DNA of 64,000 nt from Pseudoalteromonas neustonica (GCF_001653135.1 NZ_BDDS01000010.1:1-64000), one strand, 5' to 3'; numbered from the stretch's first letter, positions 35,028-45,928 are shown. Numbers and translations: made by a program. Notes: generated by a model not told the origin, from the sequence alone.

Positions 35028-37223
35028 ATGACGTCAGAGCACAGTGATTTTTTGTTTTTTAATCATCAAGATGAACCTCTAAATGAGGTTGTGCCTACAG
35101 AGTTTTGGGATATTTTAATTGTAGATGACGACCCAGAAATACATTCAGTGACGAAGCTGGCTCTTTCTGGGGTTGAATTTTGGGGAAAGGGTTTGCGCTT
35201 TCATCATGCATATTCAGCAGTGGAAGGTATAGAAGTATTAAGCAAAGCGCCTAGTGTATCAGTGTTACTTCTTGACGTTGTTATGGAGTCTGATGATGCG
35301 GGTTTAAAAATGGTTAAAGAGGTGCGTGAAACACTAAAAAACCATAACGTGCGCATTATATTACGTACAGGGCAGCCTGGATATGCACCTGAAGAACAGG
35401 TGATTCGTGAATATGATATTAACGATTATAAAACAAAAACTGAGCTAACTCGCAGCAAGTTAGTGACATCTTTAATCACTGCAATCCGCTCTTATGAACA
35501 GGTATGTCAGCTAGAAGCCCAAAGCAAAGCCCTAAATAATATTTTATGTGCTTCTAAAGCTATTTTAGGCTTTACTGATATTAAAGCATTTACCATGGCG
35601 GTAATTAAACAGCTTAGTGTCATTCTTGATTGTGAGGCAACAGGGGTTGTATGTGGCACGCTTGATGATAGTAATCGTATTAGCGTGCTCGGGGGGAGTA
35701 CTCAGTTTAGTGCTTTTTTTAGTCAAGGTATTGAGCAGCTTGATAATGGGCGCATTATTTTACAAGTGCAAAACTGTTTTGAATATGAAGAACACCAACA
35801 TACAAAGCACGATACGACCTTATTACTGAAAAGTAAAAGCCGCCAAGCTGCAATTTATCTTGAGTATGTTAGCCAGCCGAGTAATGCCCAGCTGCAATTT
35901 GCTGAAATATTTCTTACTAACGTCAGTGTCGGTTTAGATAACGTGCGACTGTTTAATAACCTCAGAGATGCGGCGTTTAAAGACGTATTAACAGGGCTAT
36001 CTAATCGTACCTACTTTACTGAGCAAATAGAAAAATATCACCGCTTAACTAACAATGATCATGTGTTTGTGCTGATTGATGTAGCGCATTTTTCTGATAT
36101 AAATAATGGTTTGGGGCAGGAAGTTGGAAACAACTTACTTGTTGCGATTGTTGAACGTTTGAAACAAGAGTACCCAGCAGCTAAATTATTATCGCGGATT
36201 GGAGCTGATGTATTTGGCTTTTTAATCGAGCAGCAGGGATTTGACCAAACTGAGCTCTATGATAATTTAAATTTACCTTTTGCAGCCGCAGAACATATTT
36301 TACCTGTCACGTTCAAAATTGGCATTTGCGAGCAAAAAGATTTTCAAGCAATCGGCATTGAAACCTTAAAGCTTGCTTATATAGCACTTAACCAAGCAAA
36401 AAAAGGTAAGTATAACACTGCGGTGTGCTATACACCTGATATGGAAGAGCAAATGGCATGGCGTTTAGGTATTATTCGCCAACTTCGCCAAGATTTTGAG
36501 CATAATAAATTAGAGGTGTGGTATCAGCCACAGTTCACACTCAATGATTTAGCACTTATTGGTTGTGAAGCCTTGTTACGTTGGCCTTCAGGTCAGGGGA
36601 ATTATATCTCTCCTGCTATCTTCATACCTTTCGCCGAAGACGCCGGTTTAATTGTTGGCATAGGCCAATGGGTATTAGAGCAAGCATGTATGCAACAAAA
36701 GCGCTTAGAGGCAACAGGGGTAGAAATCTGTATTGCTGTTAATGTCTCTGTCCCGCAGTTTAAAGTAAAAGGTTTTGCCCAGCAGGTAAAAAATACATTA
36801 TTAAAGTATCATGTGAAGCCTAAAAATATAGAGCTAGAAGTGACCGAAAGTGTCGTCATGGATGAAATGAATGCCGTGATAGAAACATTGCAAGAATTGA
36901 AAGAGTTTGGCATTCAAGTTGCTATAGATGACTTTGGTACTGGTTTTTCCTCATTAAGTTATTTACAAAAGCTGCCAATAGATCGGTTGAAAATCGATCG
37001 GACATTTATAAAAGATCTCCCGCAGAAAGATTCAGGAGCCATTGCAGCATTAGTAGTCGCTCTTGGTGCGCAGCTTGGGTTGAAAACAATTGCAGAAGGC
37101 GTTGAAACACAGGGGCAGGCTGATTTACTCAGGGAGCTTGGTTGTGATGAAGTACAAGGTTTTATGTATGCTAAGCCGATGCCTGAAGCGCAACTTATTC
37201 AGTACTTTGAGAGCAAAAGTTAG
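35028..37223 (+). CDS. Response regulator with DUF3369, degenerate GGDEF and EAL domains
   Basis: 731 residues. N-terminal receiver (about 28-150) with acidic pocket VDDDP and phospho-acceptor Asp83 in LLLDVVMES. DUF3369 follows (about 170-310), a GAF-like sensor common after such receivers. The GGDEF region is degenerate (GADVF at 392-396), so no cyclase activity is expected. The EAL domain has E514-A-L, NVSVPQF, the metal-binding ELEVTES, AIDDFGTGFSSLSYL and IAEGVET, so an active c-di-GMP phosphodiesterase is likely. The partner kinase is not adjacent. Its stop TAG coincides with the edge of a MITE-like copy. Confidence 0.9.
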   Translation: MTSEHSDFLFFNHQDEPLNEVVPTEFWDILIVDDDPEIHSVTKLALSGVEFWGKGLRFHHAYSAVEGIEVLSKAPSVSVLLLDVVMESDDAGLKMVKEVRETLKNHNVRIILRTGQPGYAPEEQVIREYDINDYKTKTELTRSKLVTSLITAIRSYEQVCQLEAQSKALNNILCASKAILGFTDIKAFTMAVIKQLSVILDCEATGVVCGTLDDSNRISVLGGSTQFSAFFSQGIEQLDNGRIILQVQNCFEYEEHQHTKHDTTLLLKSKSRQAAIYLEYVSQPSNAQLQFAEIFLTNVSVGLDNVRLFNNLRDAAFKDVLTGLSNRTYFTEQIEKYHRLTNNDHVFVLIDVAHFSDINNGLGQEVGNNLLVAIVERLKQEYPAAKLLSRIGADVFGFLIEQQGFDQTELYDNLNLPFAAAEHILPVTFKIGICEQKDFQAIGIETLKLAYIALNQAKKGKYNTAVCYTPDMEEQMAWRLGIIRQLRQDFEHNKLEVWYQPQFTLNDLALIGCEALLRWPSGQGNYISPAIFIPFAEDAGLIVGIGQWVLEQACMQQKRLEATGVEICIAVNVSVPQFKVKGFAQQVKNTLLKYHVKPKNIELEVTESVVMDEMNAVIETLQELKEFGIQVAIDDFGTGFSSLSYLQKLPIDRLKIDRTFIKDLPQKDSGAIAALVVALGAQLGLKTIAEGVETQGQADLLRELGCDEVQGFMYAKPMPEAQLIQYFESKS

Positions 37224-37580
37224 GGGTTGTTGACCTTTGTGGATTGAAATTTGTTCAATCTAGGGGCGATTTAATCGCGGCGTGAGGTTTGGAATCGAAT
37301 GGGCTCGATAACTGCTCCTGCGTTATTCTACTGGCTCACATCCATGTGAGAATAAGTCAAAATCGAGCAAAGTTTCTGCGCCCTGCTTACGCCCCTTACC
37401 TACATCCATGGAAGTAACAAAGAGTTAATCGCCCTAGGCAGAACTCTTCGGGCAGCGCGTGTTTGGCATTTATGCTGCGATATCGCCTATTTATGGGGAG
37501 CAACTACATTACATCGGCTCCGCCTTGCTTGAAAACTAAACACACCGCTTGAAATTCAACCTCAAAAGATAAACAGACCC
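37221..37580. mobile_element. MITE-like element, copy 2 (decayed, inverted)
   Basis: Starts TAGGGGTTGTTGACCTTTGT, then runs parallel to the reverse complement of copy 1 (TTGAAATTTGTTCAATCTAG, then the GGGGCGATTTAATCGCG block). The far end is eroded (CTCAAAAGATAAACAGACCC). Length about 360 bp, longer than copy 1 because of an internal difference near 37290-37350. The element's first bases supply the stop codon of the upstream gene. No transposase. Confidence 0.7.
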
Positions 37581-37689
37581 AAATAGTATTGTTGTATTAG
37601 TTGGGACTGTGAAGTAAATCGTTAATATCGTTTGGTAATTAATTCGGGTATACTTTGCGACCTTTTTTAAAGCAATTGGTCATTAATTC

Positions 37690-39864
37690 ATGAGCGCACT
37701 TAAAGCCAAACGAGCCTTATTCTCATACCCAAAATATTGGGCCGAGTGTTATGGCACAGCACCATTTTTACCAACTACACGCAAAGAGATGGATGCACTT
37801 GGCTGGGATAGCTGCGATATAATCATAATTAGTGGCGATGCTTACGTTGATCATCCTAGTTTTGGTATGGCAGTGATTGGTCGAGTACTTGAAGCGCAAG
37901 GCTTTCGAGTGGGTATTATTGCCCAGCCTGATTGGCAGTCAAAAGATGCCTTTATGGAGCTTGGCAGACCGAATCTATTTTTTGGTGTGACAGCCGGTAA
38001 CATGGATTCGATGATCAACCGTTACACAGCTGAAAAGCGTATGCGCCATGATGATGCTTACACGCCAGGTAATATTGGTGGTAAGCGCCCAGATCGCGCA
38101 GTTATGATCTATTCTCAAAAATGCCGCGAAGCCTATAAAGGCATTCCTATCGTTATTGGTGGTATCGAAGCCAGCCTTCGTCGTATTGCTCATTATGATT
38201 ATTGGCAAGAAAAAGTACGACGTAGTATTTTGTTTGATGCCAAAGCTGACATTCTTATTTATGGTAATGCTGAACGTCCTTTAGTTGAAGTTGCGCACCG
38301 CATAGCGGCAGGCGAAACAATGGATACGATTCAAGATATTCGTGGTACTGCAGTTATACGTAAAGAGCCGCTTCCAGGTTGGCGTGGTAGTGATTCAACG
38401 GCAATTGATAAAATAGGCAAGATTGATCCGATCCCTAATCCGTACGGCGCAGATGATGTTGGTTGTGGTAAAAGTGAATTTAAACAAGCAGGCATCGATT
38501 TAAAAGCGGAAGCTGCTAAGCCAATTACCATTCAACCAGCGCGCCCTAAGCCGTGGGAAAAAACCTATGTTAAGTTACCAGCATTCGAACAAGTAAGCGT
38601 TAATAAGCCGTTATATGCCCATGCATCGCGTATTTTACACCAAGAAACTAACCCTGGTTGTGCCCGAGCATTGTTTCAGCGCCACGGTGAGCGTTCTATT
38701 TGGGTTAATCCACCAGCGTATCCATTAGAAACTCATGAAATGGATGCCGTGTTTGGTTTACCTTATCAGCGCATTCCTCATCCACGCTATGGAAGTGAAA
38801 AAATCCCTGCTTATGACATGATCAAAACATCGGTCAATATCATGAGGGGTTGTTTTGGTGGTTGTTCATTTTGCTCTATTACAGAGCATGAGGGGCGGAT
38901 CATTCAAAGTCGCTCGCAAGAGTCGATCATTGAAGAAATCGAACAAATTCGTGACAAAGTACCTGGCTTTACTGGGGTTATTTCTGATTTAGGTGGCCCT
39001 ACTGCAAACATGTACAAACTGCGTTGTAAGAGTAAAAAAGCAGAGAGTACCTGTCGTCGTTTATCGTGTGTGTACCCTGATATTTGTAAGCATATGGATA
39101 CTGACCACACGCCTACAATCGATTTATACAAAAAAGCCCGTGAAGTAAAAGGGGTGAAAAAAATCCTTATTGCCTCCGGTGTACGTTACGATTTAGCTGT
39201 ACAAGATCCACGTTATGTAAAAGAGTTAGTAACGCATCATGTTGGTGGTTACTTAAAAATAGCGCCAGAGCATACTGAAGATGGGCCATTATCTAAAATG
39301 ATGAAGCCGGGTATGGGCGCATATGATCAGTTTAAAGAGTTATTTGATAAGTACTCTAAAGAAGCGGGTAAAAAGCAATATTTGATCCCGTACTTTATTT
39401 CCGCACACCCAGGAACTAAAGATGAAGACATGGTCAATATGGCACTGTGGCTTAAATCAAATGATTTTAAACTTGATCAAGTGCAAAATTTTTACCCATC
39501 ACCGATGGCAAACGCAACCACTATTTATCACACTGAGATGAACTCGCTACGTAATATTAAAAATAATACTGAGCAAGTACCCGTGCCAAAAGGTGCGCGC
39601 CAACGTCGCTTACATAAAGCGATACTGCGCTACCACGATCCTGCTGGTTGGCCAATGATCCGTGAAGCTTTGCGTAACATGGGTAAAGCTAAGTTGATAG
39701 GTAAAGGGCCTAACTGCTTAGTGCCAGAAGAAACGCGTGACGAAAAGTCACTTAAAGCAAGCAAAGGCGGGCGTCCTGCACTGAGCCGTCATACCGGGTT
39801 TAGTCAGTTTAAAAAAGCCAATACTAAACCCAAAGTGGGTGGAAACCGCCAGCGGGCTAGATAG
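37690..39864 (+). CDS. YgiQ family radical SAM protein
   Basis: 724 residues. N-terminal cobalamin-binding-like domain ([30 protein letters not shown]), then a radical SAM core with Cys388, Cys392 and Cys395 in [10 protein letters not shown]. The C-terminal extension ([13 protein letters not shown]) is typical of YgiQ. Biochemical role not established; methylthio-transfer-like chemistry is often guessed from related families. Single gene with its own terminator. Confidence 0.88.
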   Translation: MSALKAKRALFSYPKYWAECYGTAPFLPTTRKEMDALGWDSCDIIIISGDAYVDHPSFGMAVIGRVLEAQGFRVGIIAQPDWQSKDAFMELGRPNLFFGVTAGNMDSMINRYTAEKRMRHDDAYTPGNIGGKRPDRAVMIYSQKCREAYKGIPIVIGGIEASLRRIAHYDYWQEKVRRSILFDAKADILIYGNAERPLVEVAHRIAAGETMDTIQDIRGTAVIRKEPLPGWRGSDSTAIDKIGKIDPIPNPYGADDVGCGKSEFKQAGIDLKAEAAKPITIQPARPKPWEKTYVKLPAFEQVSVNKPLYAHASRILHQETNPGCARALFQRHGERSIWVNPPAYPLETHEMDAVFGLPYQRIPHPRYGSEKIPAYDMIKTSVNIMRGCFGGCSFCSITEHEGRIIQSRSQESIIEEIEQIRDKVPGFTGVISDLGGPTANMYKLRCKSKKAESTCRRLSCVYPDICKHMDTDHTPTIDLYKKAREVKGVKKILIASGVRYDLAVQDPRYVKELVTHHVGGYLKIAPEHTEDGPLSKMMKPGMGAYDQFKELFDKYSKEAGKKQYLIPYFISAHPGTKDEDMVNMALWLKSNDFKLDQVQNFYPSPMANATTIYHTEMNSLRNIKNNTEQVPVPKGARQRRLHKAILRYHDPAGWPMIREALRNMGKAKLIGKGPNCLVPEETRDEKSLKASKGGRPALSRHTGFSQFKKANTKPKVGGNRQRAR

Positions 39865-39880
39865 CTTTACAGCACACGTC

Positions 39881-39911
39881 AAAACGCCCAGCATTTGCTG
39901 GGCGTTTTAGT
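39881..39911 (+). terminator. ygiQ terminator (bidirectional)
   Basis: AAAACGCCCAGCA/TGCTGGGCGTTTT hairpin between ygiQ and the convergent peptidase gene. Confidence 0.88.
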
Positions 39912-39959
39912 TTTGAACGAGTAAATAGTCGCTACTTATTCTTCAGTTTATTCTTCAGC

Positions 39960-42734
39960 TTACTCTTCAATAAACGATTCGCCTTCGGTCATCCACTTAG
40001 CGGCTGGTTTACCTTTTAAGTAATGATCAAAATACTGCATCATACGAATTGAGAAATCCACTTGGTTAGGGAATTTTTTTAAGTGATGTGGTTCACCTTC
40101 ATATTGTAAAAATGTAGCATCTTTACCTGCACGACGAAGCGCTAAGTAATACTGCACACCTTCATGCCATGGTACAGCATCATCTTTATCGCCAAACATG
40201 ATTAAAATAGGTGTATTTACTTTATCTGCAAAAAATACCGGTGAATTTTCAATATAAAGTTCAGGGGCTTCAAATAGATTTTTACCGATACGGCTTTGGC
40301 CTGTTTCATACTGAAACTGACGAGCAAGGCCTGACTTTAATCGAATGCCACTGTAAGCGCTGGTCATGTTCGATACAGGTGCGCCCGATACAACCGCTTT
40401 GAACATGTCGGTTTGGGTGATCATAAAGGCACTTTGGTAGCCTGCCCACGAATGACCTTGCAGGCCAATTTTATCAGGGTCGGCAATACCTAAATCAATC
40501 AGTTTTTGGGTTGCGTTGATCATCGTTTGTGTTGATGATTTGCCAGGATGGCCTATTTCAAAGCGAATATCAGGTAAAAATACTGCATAACCATTTGAGG
40601 TAAACATAGGAAAGTTGGGGCGATGGTTTAATTCCATTTTTGGAAAATCAAACATACGCTGACTCATATAACGATAAAAGTACACAACAACAGGCACTTT
40701 ATCGCCTTTCTTGTAGCCTGCAGGTTTGATCAACACACCTTGCAAGTCTTCCCCATCAAAGCCTTTGTAATTTATTAGTTCTGGTTTTTGGCCCCATGCA
40801 AAGTTATCCACTTGTGGGTTTAAGTGAGTGACGCGCTGTGGTTTTTTGAAACTAAAATTTGTTTGATGAATATCAGGAAACTGATGATAGGTTTGCTCAG
40901 TAAACAAATATTTATCAGCATTTTTAGCTTTTTTAATTACATCAAAGCGCTTATTGCCTGTTAAAACTTTAGTAATTGAATTATCAGTTAAGTTAAGTTT
41001 GGCAATCTCGGTTTGCTTGTTCTGAAGGTCTGTGGCACTCACTAGAAGAGTGTCGTTTTTAGCAAAGCCTACTTGCTCTTTATCAAGCTTAATAATGCGA
41101 TATTGCGTATTACTCTCTTTACCTTGCGTAAGTTGGGTTGCTTTGAGGGTGTTGACATCAAACGCCCATACGTCATATTTACTGTACACAAGTACTTGGC
41201 TGCTATCTTCTAACCAGCCAGCAAATCCGTAGCCTGGTTGGGCTGATGGGTAATCATGTTTATCATCAGCAAAAACAGCTTTTATTGCTTTTGTTAAGGT
41301 GCTTACCTTATTGTTACCTAAGTCTTTAAGTTGCACTTGACTGTTATTAAAGTAGACAGCAAACTCGCCGCTTGGCGATAAGCTAGGTCTAAACGGGTAA
41401 TCTTTTATGATTGCTTTTTGTTCGCCGGTATTCACATCTACAGCATAGTAATCTGCAAAAAAACCGCCATACATAATACGTTCGAGGTAAGGTAAGTTAG
41501 ATGAACCAAGTAGCGCATTACGACTGTTAGTATTTAGTGCCACATAGGGCATATCTACGTCGCTTAGCTGAGCGACCCGCTTACCATTAAGATGATAAAC
41601 CGCTTGGTAATGCTTATTTTTATTGGTTTCGTTCCACTGTTGTTCTTCGCGAGGTTTTATTTCGGCGTCATTGTTATGCCACACATTAAGACCTTTTTGC
41701 GCACGTATCGTGTCGTAATCAAAAAGTGAGGCTTGATCCGTGTATTTTTTGTCTTTAACTTTAGCTGCTAACTTAGGGTGATTTTCAAAGTATAAGCGCT
41801 CACCATCTTCAGACCAGCTCAGTTTTGCTGTTTTGCCGATAGTCCAATTTTTTTCAGGTGAGGTTATATCTGTAAGCTGCTCGTTTTGCCATAATTTTAA
41901 TTGATGGTCGCGACGGCGCATATCGTCATTCACATAATTACCAAGTGTGAATACGGCGATGTTTTTAGTTGGATGCCAGGCAATTTTATTTGCAACAACA
42001 CCTGGTTCATCAATTAATACACTTGTTTCAAACGTATTATTTAATGAAATTAACGCCACCTGATTATCGCTACCATCTGGGTAGCTTTGGCTGACTATAA
42101 GCTCGCTGCCAGATGCATTAATAGCGTAACTAAACACACTATTTATTGTATGGGTTGTAGCATCTGTTAAATTTACAACAATGAGATCAAATACTTTATC
42201 TTTCTTATCTGGTTTGATTTCACTGGTTTTATCGGTATTTTTAGCATCATCAATATCTTTACTATCATCGTCTTTATCTGCTTTTTGGTCTAAACGGTAT
42301 GCTAACCACTTTCCATCATCAGAGAGCTGATAGTCTTTTACGTTATCAAAAGTTTGTTGTTCACCAGTGGCAGTACTTACCAATACCAGATTATTTTTTA
42401 ATGTACTTTTCTTTTTGGTGGTTTCTTTTGCTAGCAAAGTCGGAACTTGAGTGAATGCCACCCAGTTGGCGACTTTATTTATCTGAGGTTTAGTGCCGCG
42501 CTCAACTTCGGCGAGTAGTTTATTGTTGTTTAACGTATAAACTTGGCCTGTTGCATTGCCGCGATAGGGTGTTGCACTAAAGCTGAGCACTTTACCGTCT
42601 TCTGATAACTGTGTTGTTTTAGCTGCTTTAAAATTGAATACATCTTTAAATTGTAGCGCGTCTTTTGCGTGGGCAGGTACGCTATTTAGGCTTGCAACTA
42701 GGGCAATGCTTAGTAGGGAAAGTTGGGCTTTCAT
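39960..42734 (-). CDS. S9 family peptidase (prolyl oligopeptidase type), secreted
   Basis: 924 residues. Signal peptide MKAQLSLLSIALVASLNSVP ending AHA. A long N-terminal beta-propeller (to about 640), with a strikingly acidic/lysine-rich insert around residues 145-170, precedes the alpha/beta hydrolase domain (about 650-924). The nucleophile is Ser762 in GHSWAG; Asp in ILIMFGDKDDAVPW and His in GEPHHLKKF complete the triad. Likely a periplasmic or secreted dipeptidyl/acylaminoacyl peptidase used in peptide feeding. Confidence 0.88.
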   Translation of the reverse strand: MKAQLSLLSIALVASLNSVPAHAKDALQFKDVFNFKAAKTTQLSEDGKVLSFSATPYRGNATGQVYTLNNNKLLAEVERGTKPQINKVANWVAFTQVPTLLAKETTKKKSTLKNNLVLVSTATGEQQTFDNVKDYQLSDDGKWLAYRLDQKADKDDDSKDIDDAKNTDKTSEIKPDKKDKVFDLIVVNLTDATTHTINSVFSYAINASGSELIVSQSYPDGSDNQVALISLNNTFETSVLIDEPGVVANKIAWHPTKNIAVFTLGNYVNDDMRRRDHQLKLWQNEQLTDITSPEKNWTIGKTAKLSWSEDGERLYFENHPKLAAKVKDKKYTDQASLFDYDTIRAQKGLNVWHNNDAEIKPREEQQWNETNKNKHYQAVYHLNGKRVAQLSDVDMPYVALNTNSRNALLGSSNLPYLERIMYGGFFADYYAVDVNTGEQKAIIKDYPFRPSLSPSGEFAVYFNNSQVQLKDLGNNKVSTLTKAIKAVFADDKHDYPSAQPGYGFAGWLEDSSQVLVYSKYDVWAFDVNTLKATQLTQGKESNTQYRIIKLDKEQVGFAKNDTLLVSATDLQNKQTEIAKLNLTDNSITKVLTGNKRFDVIKKAKNADKYLFTEQTYHQFPDIHQTNFSFKKPQRVTHLNPQVDNFAWGQKPELINYKGFDGEDLQGVLIKPAGYKKGDKVPVVVYFYRYMSQRMFDFPKMELNHRPNFPMFTSNGYAVFLPDIRFEIGHPGKSSTQTMINATQKLIDLGIADPDKIGLQGHSWAGYQSAFMITQTDMFKAVVSGAPVSNMTSAYSGIRLKSGLARQFQYETGQSRIGKNLFEAPELYIENSPVFFADKVNTPILIMFGDKDDAVPWHEGVQYYLALRRAGKDATFLQYEGEPHHLKKFPNQVDFSIRMMQYFDHYLKGKPAAKWMTEGESFIEE

Positions 42735-42835
42735 TATTGATTCTCTTTTTGTTTGATCATCCCCATCATAGCGGTTTTGTTAAACAATTCGAGTAGATAC
42801 GATAAGTGGCTTAAAAAGAGGGGTGAACCTAACAA

Positions 42836-42861
42836 AACCTTGCGAAGAGATTCGCAAGGTT
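42836..42861 (-). terminator. slmA terminator, downstream of the heptamer array
   Basis: Hairpin with stem AACCTTGCGAA/TTCGCAAGGTT; on the minus strand it is followed by TTTTG. The heptamer array at 42871-42906 lies between the slmA stop and this hairpin, so the array is transcribed. Confidence 0.7.
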
Positions 42862-42870
42862 GATCATTTT

Positions 42871-42906
42871 AGGAGCTAGGAGCTAGGAGCTAGGAGCTAG
42901 GAGCTA
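42871..42906. repeat. Heptanucleotide array (AGGAGCT)x5 at the slmA stop
   Basis: Five perfect copies of AGGAGCT plus one base, ending exactly with the slmA stop codon (42904-42906, TAG on the minus strand). On the minus strand each unit carries TAG, which falls in all three frames across three units. Confidence 0.95.
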
Positions 42907-43491
42907 AAGCCAGATCTTTTGCAGCTCAAGCCATTGTTTTTCAAATTGTGCACTGGGTTTAGCTTTAAAATCACTACGCACAAATTGGTTCATTTTACCT
43001 TCAATATAGGCAAGCAAAAAGTTTGCGATTGTTAGCTCGTCACTTTGAAACGTTTTGCCTTCACGCAATTTACGTTCACGTAGAACCTGTTTAAGCTGAG
43101 TTTCAAGTTTTTCAAATAAGCTCTGCACGCGTTCACGCAAACGTTCCTGCTCACCTTGAAGTGCATCACCCGTTAAAATACGTGTGATACCTGGATTCTT
43201 TTCTGCAAAAGCCAATAGTAATAATAAAATATTATAAACGCGGCTTTGCGTTTCTTTTTCGTTTTCAAGAATAAGGTTTATACGCGACAGTAAAGTGTCT
43301 TCAATAAATTCAATTAAGCCTTCAAACATCCGTGCTTTACTCGGGAAATGACGATATAGCGCTGCTTCAGATACGCCCACTTCAGCAGCTAATTTGGCTG
43401 TGGTGATGCGTTGTCCTGGGCTTGTTTCTAACATTTGTGCGAGTGCTTGTAGTATTTGCTCTTTGCGATTACTTCTTTTTGTCGCAGGCAT
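42904..43491 (-). CDS. slmA: Nucleoid occlusion factor SlmA
   Basis: 195 residues from ATG 43491, which has AAAGGA 6 bases upstream; an ATG two codons earlier sits directly on the ribosome site. A TetR-family DNA-binding protein that blocks FtsZ rings over the chromosome. Helix-turn-helix [20 protein letters not shown], typical SlmA tail ([13 protein letters not shown]). It follows coaBC, the usual gammaproteobacterial neighbour, but dut, normally between them, is missing. Confidence 0.94.
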   Translation of the reverse strand: MPATKRSNRKEQILQALAQMLETSPGQRITTAKLAAEVGVSEAALYRHFPSKARMFEGLIEFIEDTLLSRINLILENEKETQSRVYNILLLLLAFAEKNPGITRILTGDALQGEQERLRERVQSLFEKLETQLKQVLRERKLREGKTFQSDELTIANFLLAYIEGKMNQFVRSDFKAKPSAQFEKQWLELQKIWL

Positions 43492-43605
43492 GAACATTCC
43501 TTTCTTTATAGTAATTTACTTAGCTTTAATGACTACTCGCCAGTTATTTTTTGAACAAGCGATTAAGGCCATGTTAATGTTTTATGCAGCTTCTTTCCAG
43601 CCTTT

Positions 43606-44823
43606 TTACAACCGTTTAGCAACCTCAGTCATTACGCTCAGTGCTAATGCACTTTTTGTCTCGATAGCTAACTCTTTTTGCTCAGTTAGCCAAAATAAAG
43701 TCAGTGCATTATGATCTGAATTAAAGCCAAGGCCTGCTTGTGACACATCATTTGCGCAAATCATATCGAGGTTTTTATTACTGAGTTTACCTTTAGCATA
43801 ATTCGCTACATCTTGAGTTTCGGCTGCAAAACCAACTGTGTAAGGGCGGCCTTCTGTAAGGTTTGCAATAGCAGCAATAACATCAGGGTTTTTAACTAAG
43901 GTGAGAATGAGTTCGTCACCTTGCTTTTTCATTTTTTGATCTGCAACAGCACTAGCGCGATAGTCAGCTACAGCAGCGCAGCCTATAAACACATCAGAAA
44001 GAGGGGCTAAGAGTAAAGACTCATTCAATAGCTGCTGTGCACTTTGTATTTGAATCACGTTAGCACCGGCGGGTGGCGTTATTGTGACAGGCCCTGAAAT
44101 TAAATTTACGTGTGCGCCTAACGATAGTGCAGCTTGAGCAAGTGCATACCCCATCTTTCCTGAGCTGTGGTTTGAAATAAAGCGTACAGGGTCAAGTGGT
44201 TCGCGAGTTGGGCCCGCTGTAATTGTAATCGTTTTACCTGCTAACAGCTGTGGGTGTGCAGGTTGTGTGCATAGCGTTACAAGTTCATGTGGTTCAAGCA
44301 TACGGCCAGCACCTACGTCCCCACAAGCTTGCTCACCTTTACCAGGTCCCCAAATAGCCACGTTACGCTGCGCTAATGTGGCTAGATTAGCTTGAGTAGC
44401 GGGGTGGGCGTACATTTGTTGATTCATCGCTGGGGCAACCGCAACCTTGGCAGGTGTTGCCAGTAACAAGGTTGTGAGTAAGTCATCCGCAATGCCAGCG
44501 GCCATTTTTGCAATTATATTGCTGGTGGCTGGTGCGACTAAGATCAAATCAGCCCATTTAGCAAACTCAATATGGCCCATTGCAGCTTCTGCAGATGGGT
44601 CTAATAATGAATCAGAAACAATCTCACCACTAACGGCTTGCATGGTAAGTGGCGTGATAAAGTGTTTGGCTGATTCAGTCATCACCACTTTTATTTCACA
44701 ACCGTGATCTTTTAAGCGCCTTACTAATTCTGCGCACTTATAAGCGGCAATTCCACCACTGATCCCCAATACAATTTTTTTATTTGCTAACTTTGCCATT
44801 AAATCTGCCATAAACGTTGCCAT
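43606..44823 (-). CDS. coaBC: Bifunctional CoaBC (PPCDC / PPCS)
   Basis: 405 residues; the start may be the third in-frame ATG (44799), giving [20 protein letters not shown], as no clear ribosome site marks the first. CoaC (about 1-190) is a flavoprotein decarboxylase with [17 protein letters not shown] and CGDVGAGRM. CoaB (about 195-405) is the CTP-dependent ligase with [20 protein letters not shown] and KNPDVIA. It makes phosphopantetheine on the way to CoA. Divergent from radC. Confidence 0.95.
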   Translation of the reverse strand: MATFMADLMAKLANKKIVLGISGGIAAYKCAELVRRLKDHGCEIKVVMTESAKHFITPLTMQAVSGEIVSDSLLDPSAEAAMGHIEFAKWADLILVAPATSNIIAKMAAGIADDLLTTLLLATPAKVAVAPAMNQQMYAHPATQANLATLAQRNVAIWGPGKGEQACGDVGAGRMLEPHELVTLCTQPAHPQLLAGKTITITAGPTREPLDPVRFISNHSSGKMGYALAQAALSLGAHVNLISGPVTITPPAGANVIQIQSAQQLLNESLLLAPLSDVFIGCAAVADYRASAVADQKMKKQGDELILTLVKNPDVIAAIANLTEGRPYTVGFAAETQDVANYAKGKLSNKNLDMICANDVSQAGLGFNSDHNALTLFWLTEQKELAIETKSALALSVMTEVAKRL

Positions 44824-44978
44824 AAGCTGATAAAGCTCTTTTCAATATGCGCTAACGATAGCAAATCTTTGGCGAATGGACGAAGTTTTTAATTTTGGAT
44901 TTTATTAAGCGTTTTAGAGGCGAAACTTTATTTTTGCATTACAGTTAAATGACTACATTAGATTTTAGGGACGAAATA

Positions 44979-45653
44979 ATGCAGCTCACTTCTTTACCGA
45001 GTAATCAGCGACCACGAGAAAAGCTATTAGCTAAAGGGGCAAAGTCGCTCAGTGATGCCGAGTTACTTGCGATATTTTTGCGAACAGGGTTACCGGGCAT
45101 GAATGTCGTTGAGTTAGCACAGCACCTTATGACGCAAAACCAAACATTACATAATTTATTTAACGCATCGATTGATGATTTTTGTGCACAAAAAGGATTA
45201 GGCACAGCTAAGTTTGTGCAGTTACAAGCTGTATTAGAATTAAGTCGTCGTTACATGATGGAGCAATGCCAGCGAAAAGCAGTATTTAACTCGCCACAAT
45301 CTGTGTATGACTATTTAACGCTTGAGCTGCGAGGATTGCAGCAAGAAGTATTTATGGTGTTGTACTTGGATAGTCAAAATCGCTTAATAAAAGAAGAAAC
45401 GCTTTTTTATGGGACAATTAATTCAGCATCTGTTTATCCACGGGAAGTGTTAAAAGCAGCCTTAAAAAATAATGCTGCAGCACTTATTTTGGCACACAAT
45501 CACCCATCAGGTATCGCTGAACCAAGTCAAGCTGATAAGCTTATTACGAATAAATTGCAGCAAGCACTGCAATTAGTCGATATAAATATCTTAGACCACA
45601 TCATTGTTGGTGGTGATAATTGTGTTTCTTTTGCACAAAGAGGGTTGATTTAA
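44979..45653 (+). CDS. radC: RadC family JAB-domain protein
   Basis: 224 residues from ATG 44979, which has AGGGA 8 bases upstream and gives the family start SLPSNQRPREKLLAKG; the frame also opens at 44949 without support. Helix-hairpin-helix region in the first half, then a JAB/MPN domain with the metal motif HNHPSG followed by the conserved Asp (SQAD). Called a DNA repair protein historically; a direct repair role is doubtful. The coaBC-radC-rpmB neighbourhood is standard. Confidence 0.93.
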   Translation: MQLTSLPSNQRPREKLLAKGAKSLSDAELLAIFLRTGLPGMNVVELAQHLMTQNQTLHNLFNASIDDFCAQKGLGTAKFVQLQAVLELSRRYMMEQCQRKAVFNSPQSVYDYLTLELRGLQQEVFMVLYLDSQNRLIKEETLFYGTINSASVYPREVLKAALKNNAAALILAHNHPSGIAEPSQADKLITNKLQQALQLVDINILDHIIVGGDNCVSFAQRGLI

Positions 45654-45928
45654 GCGGTTTCGGATTACTAGCGTGTTAAAAATGAGCAGTTTAGTGCTGT
45701 TTTGCAAATTAGTTTAATTTAAATGCAGTTTTTACTTTCCCTAAGGGCATTCGATCTTTATAATTAGCCGCTATCAAATTTACACATGAGCTGGTTGGAT
45801 AAGATCAATTACTTGATCTTTGCCTGTATAAGCTGTATAAAGAGCGCCCTTCGATTTATCCCTGGGGCACAAAATACATGGCCTAAGGGAAAATTAAGCT
45901 CGAGCGAAGTTATTGGAGATATATAGAC
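45654..45928 (+). promoter_or_regulatory. rpmB leader / promoter region
   Basis: 275 bp between radC and rpmB. A clear -10 (TATAAT, 45759-45764) gives a leader of about 160 nt before L28. The best -35 candidate is weak. I found no recognisable riboswitch or ribosomal-protein binding structure. Confidence 0.45.
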
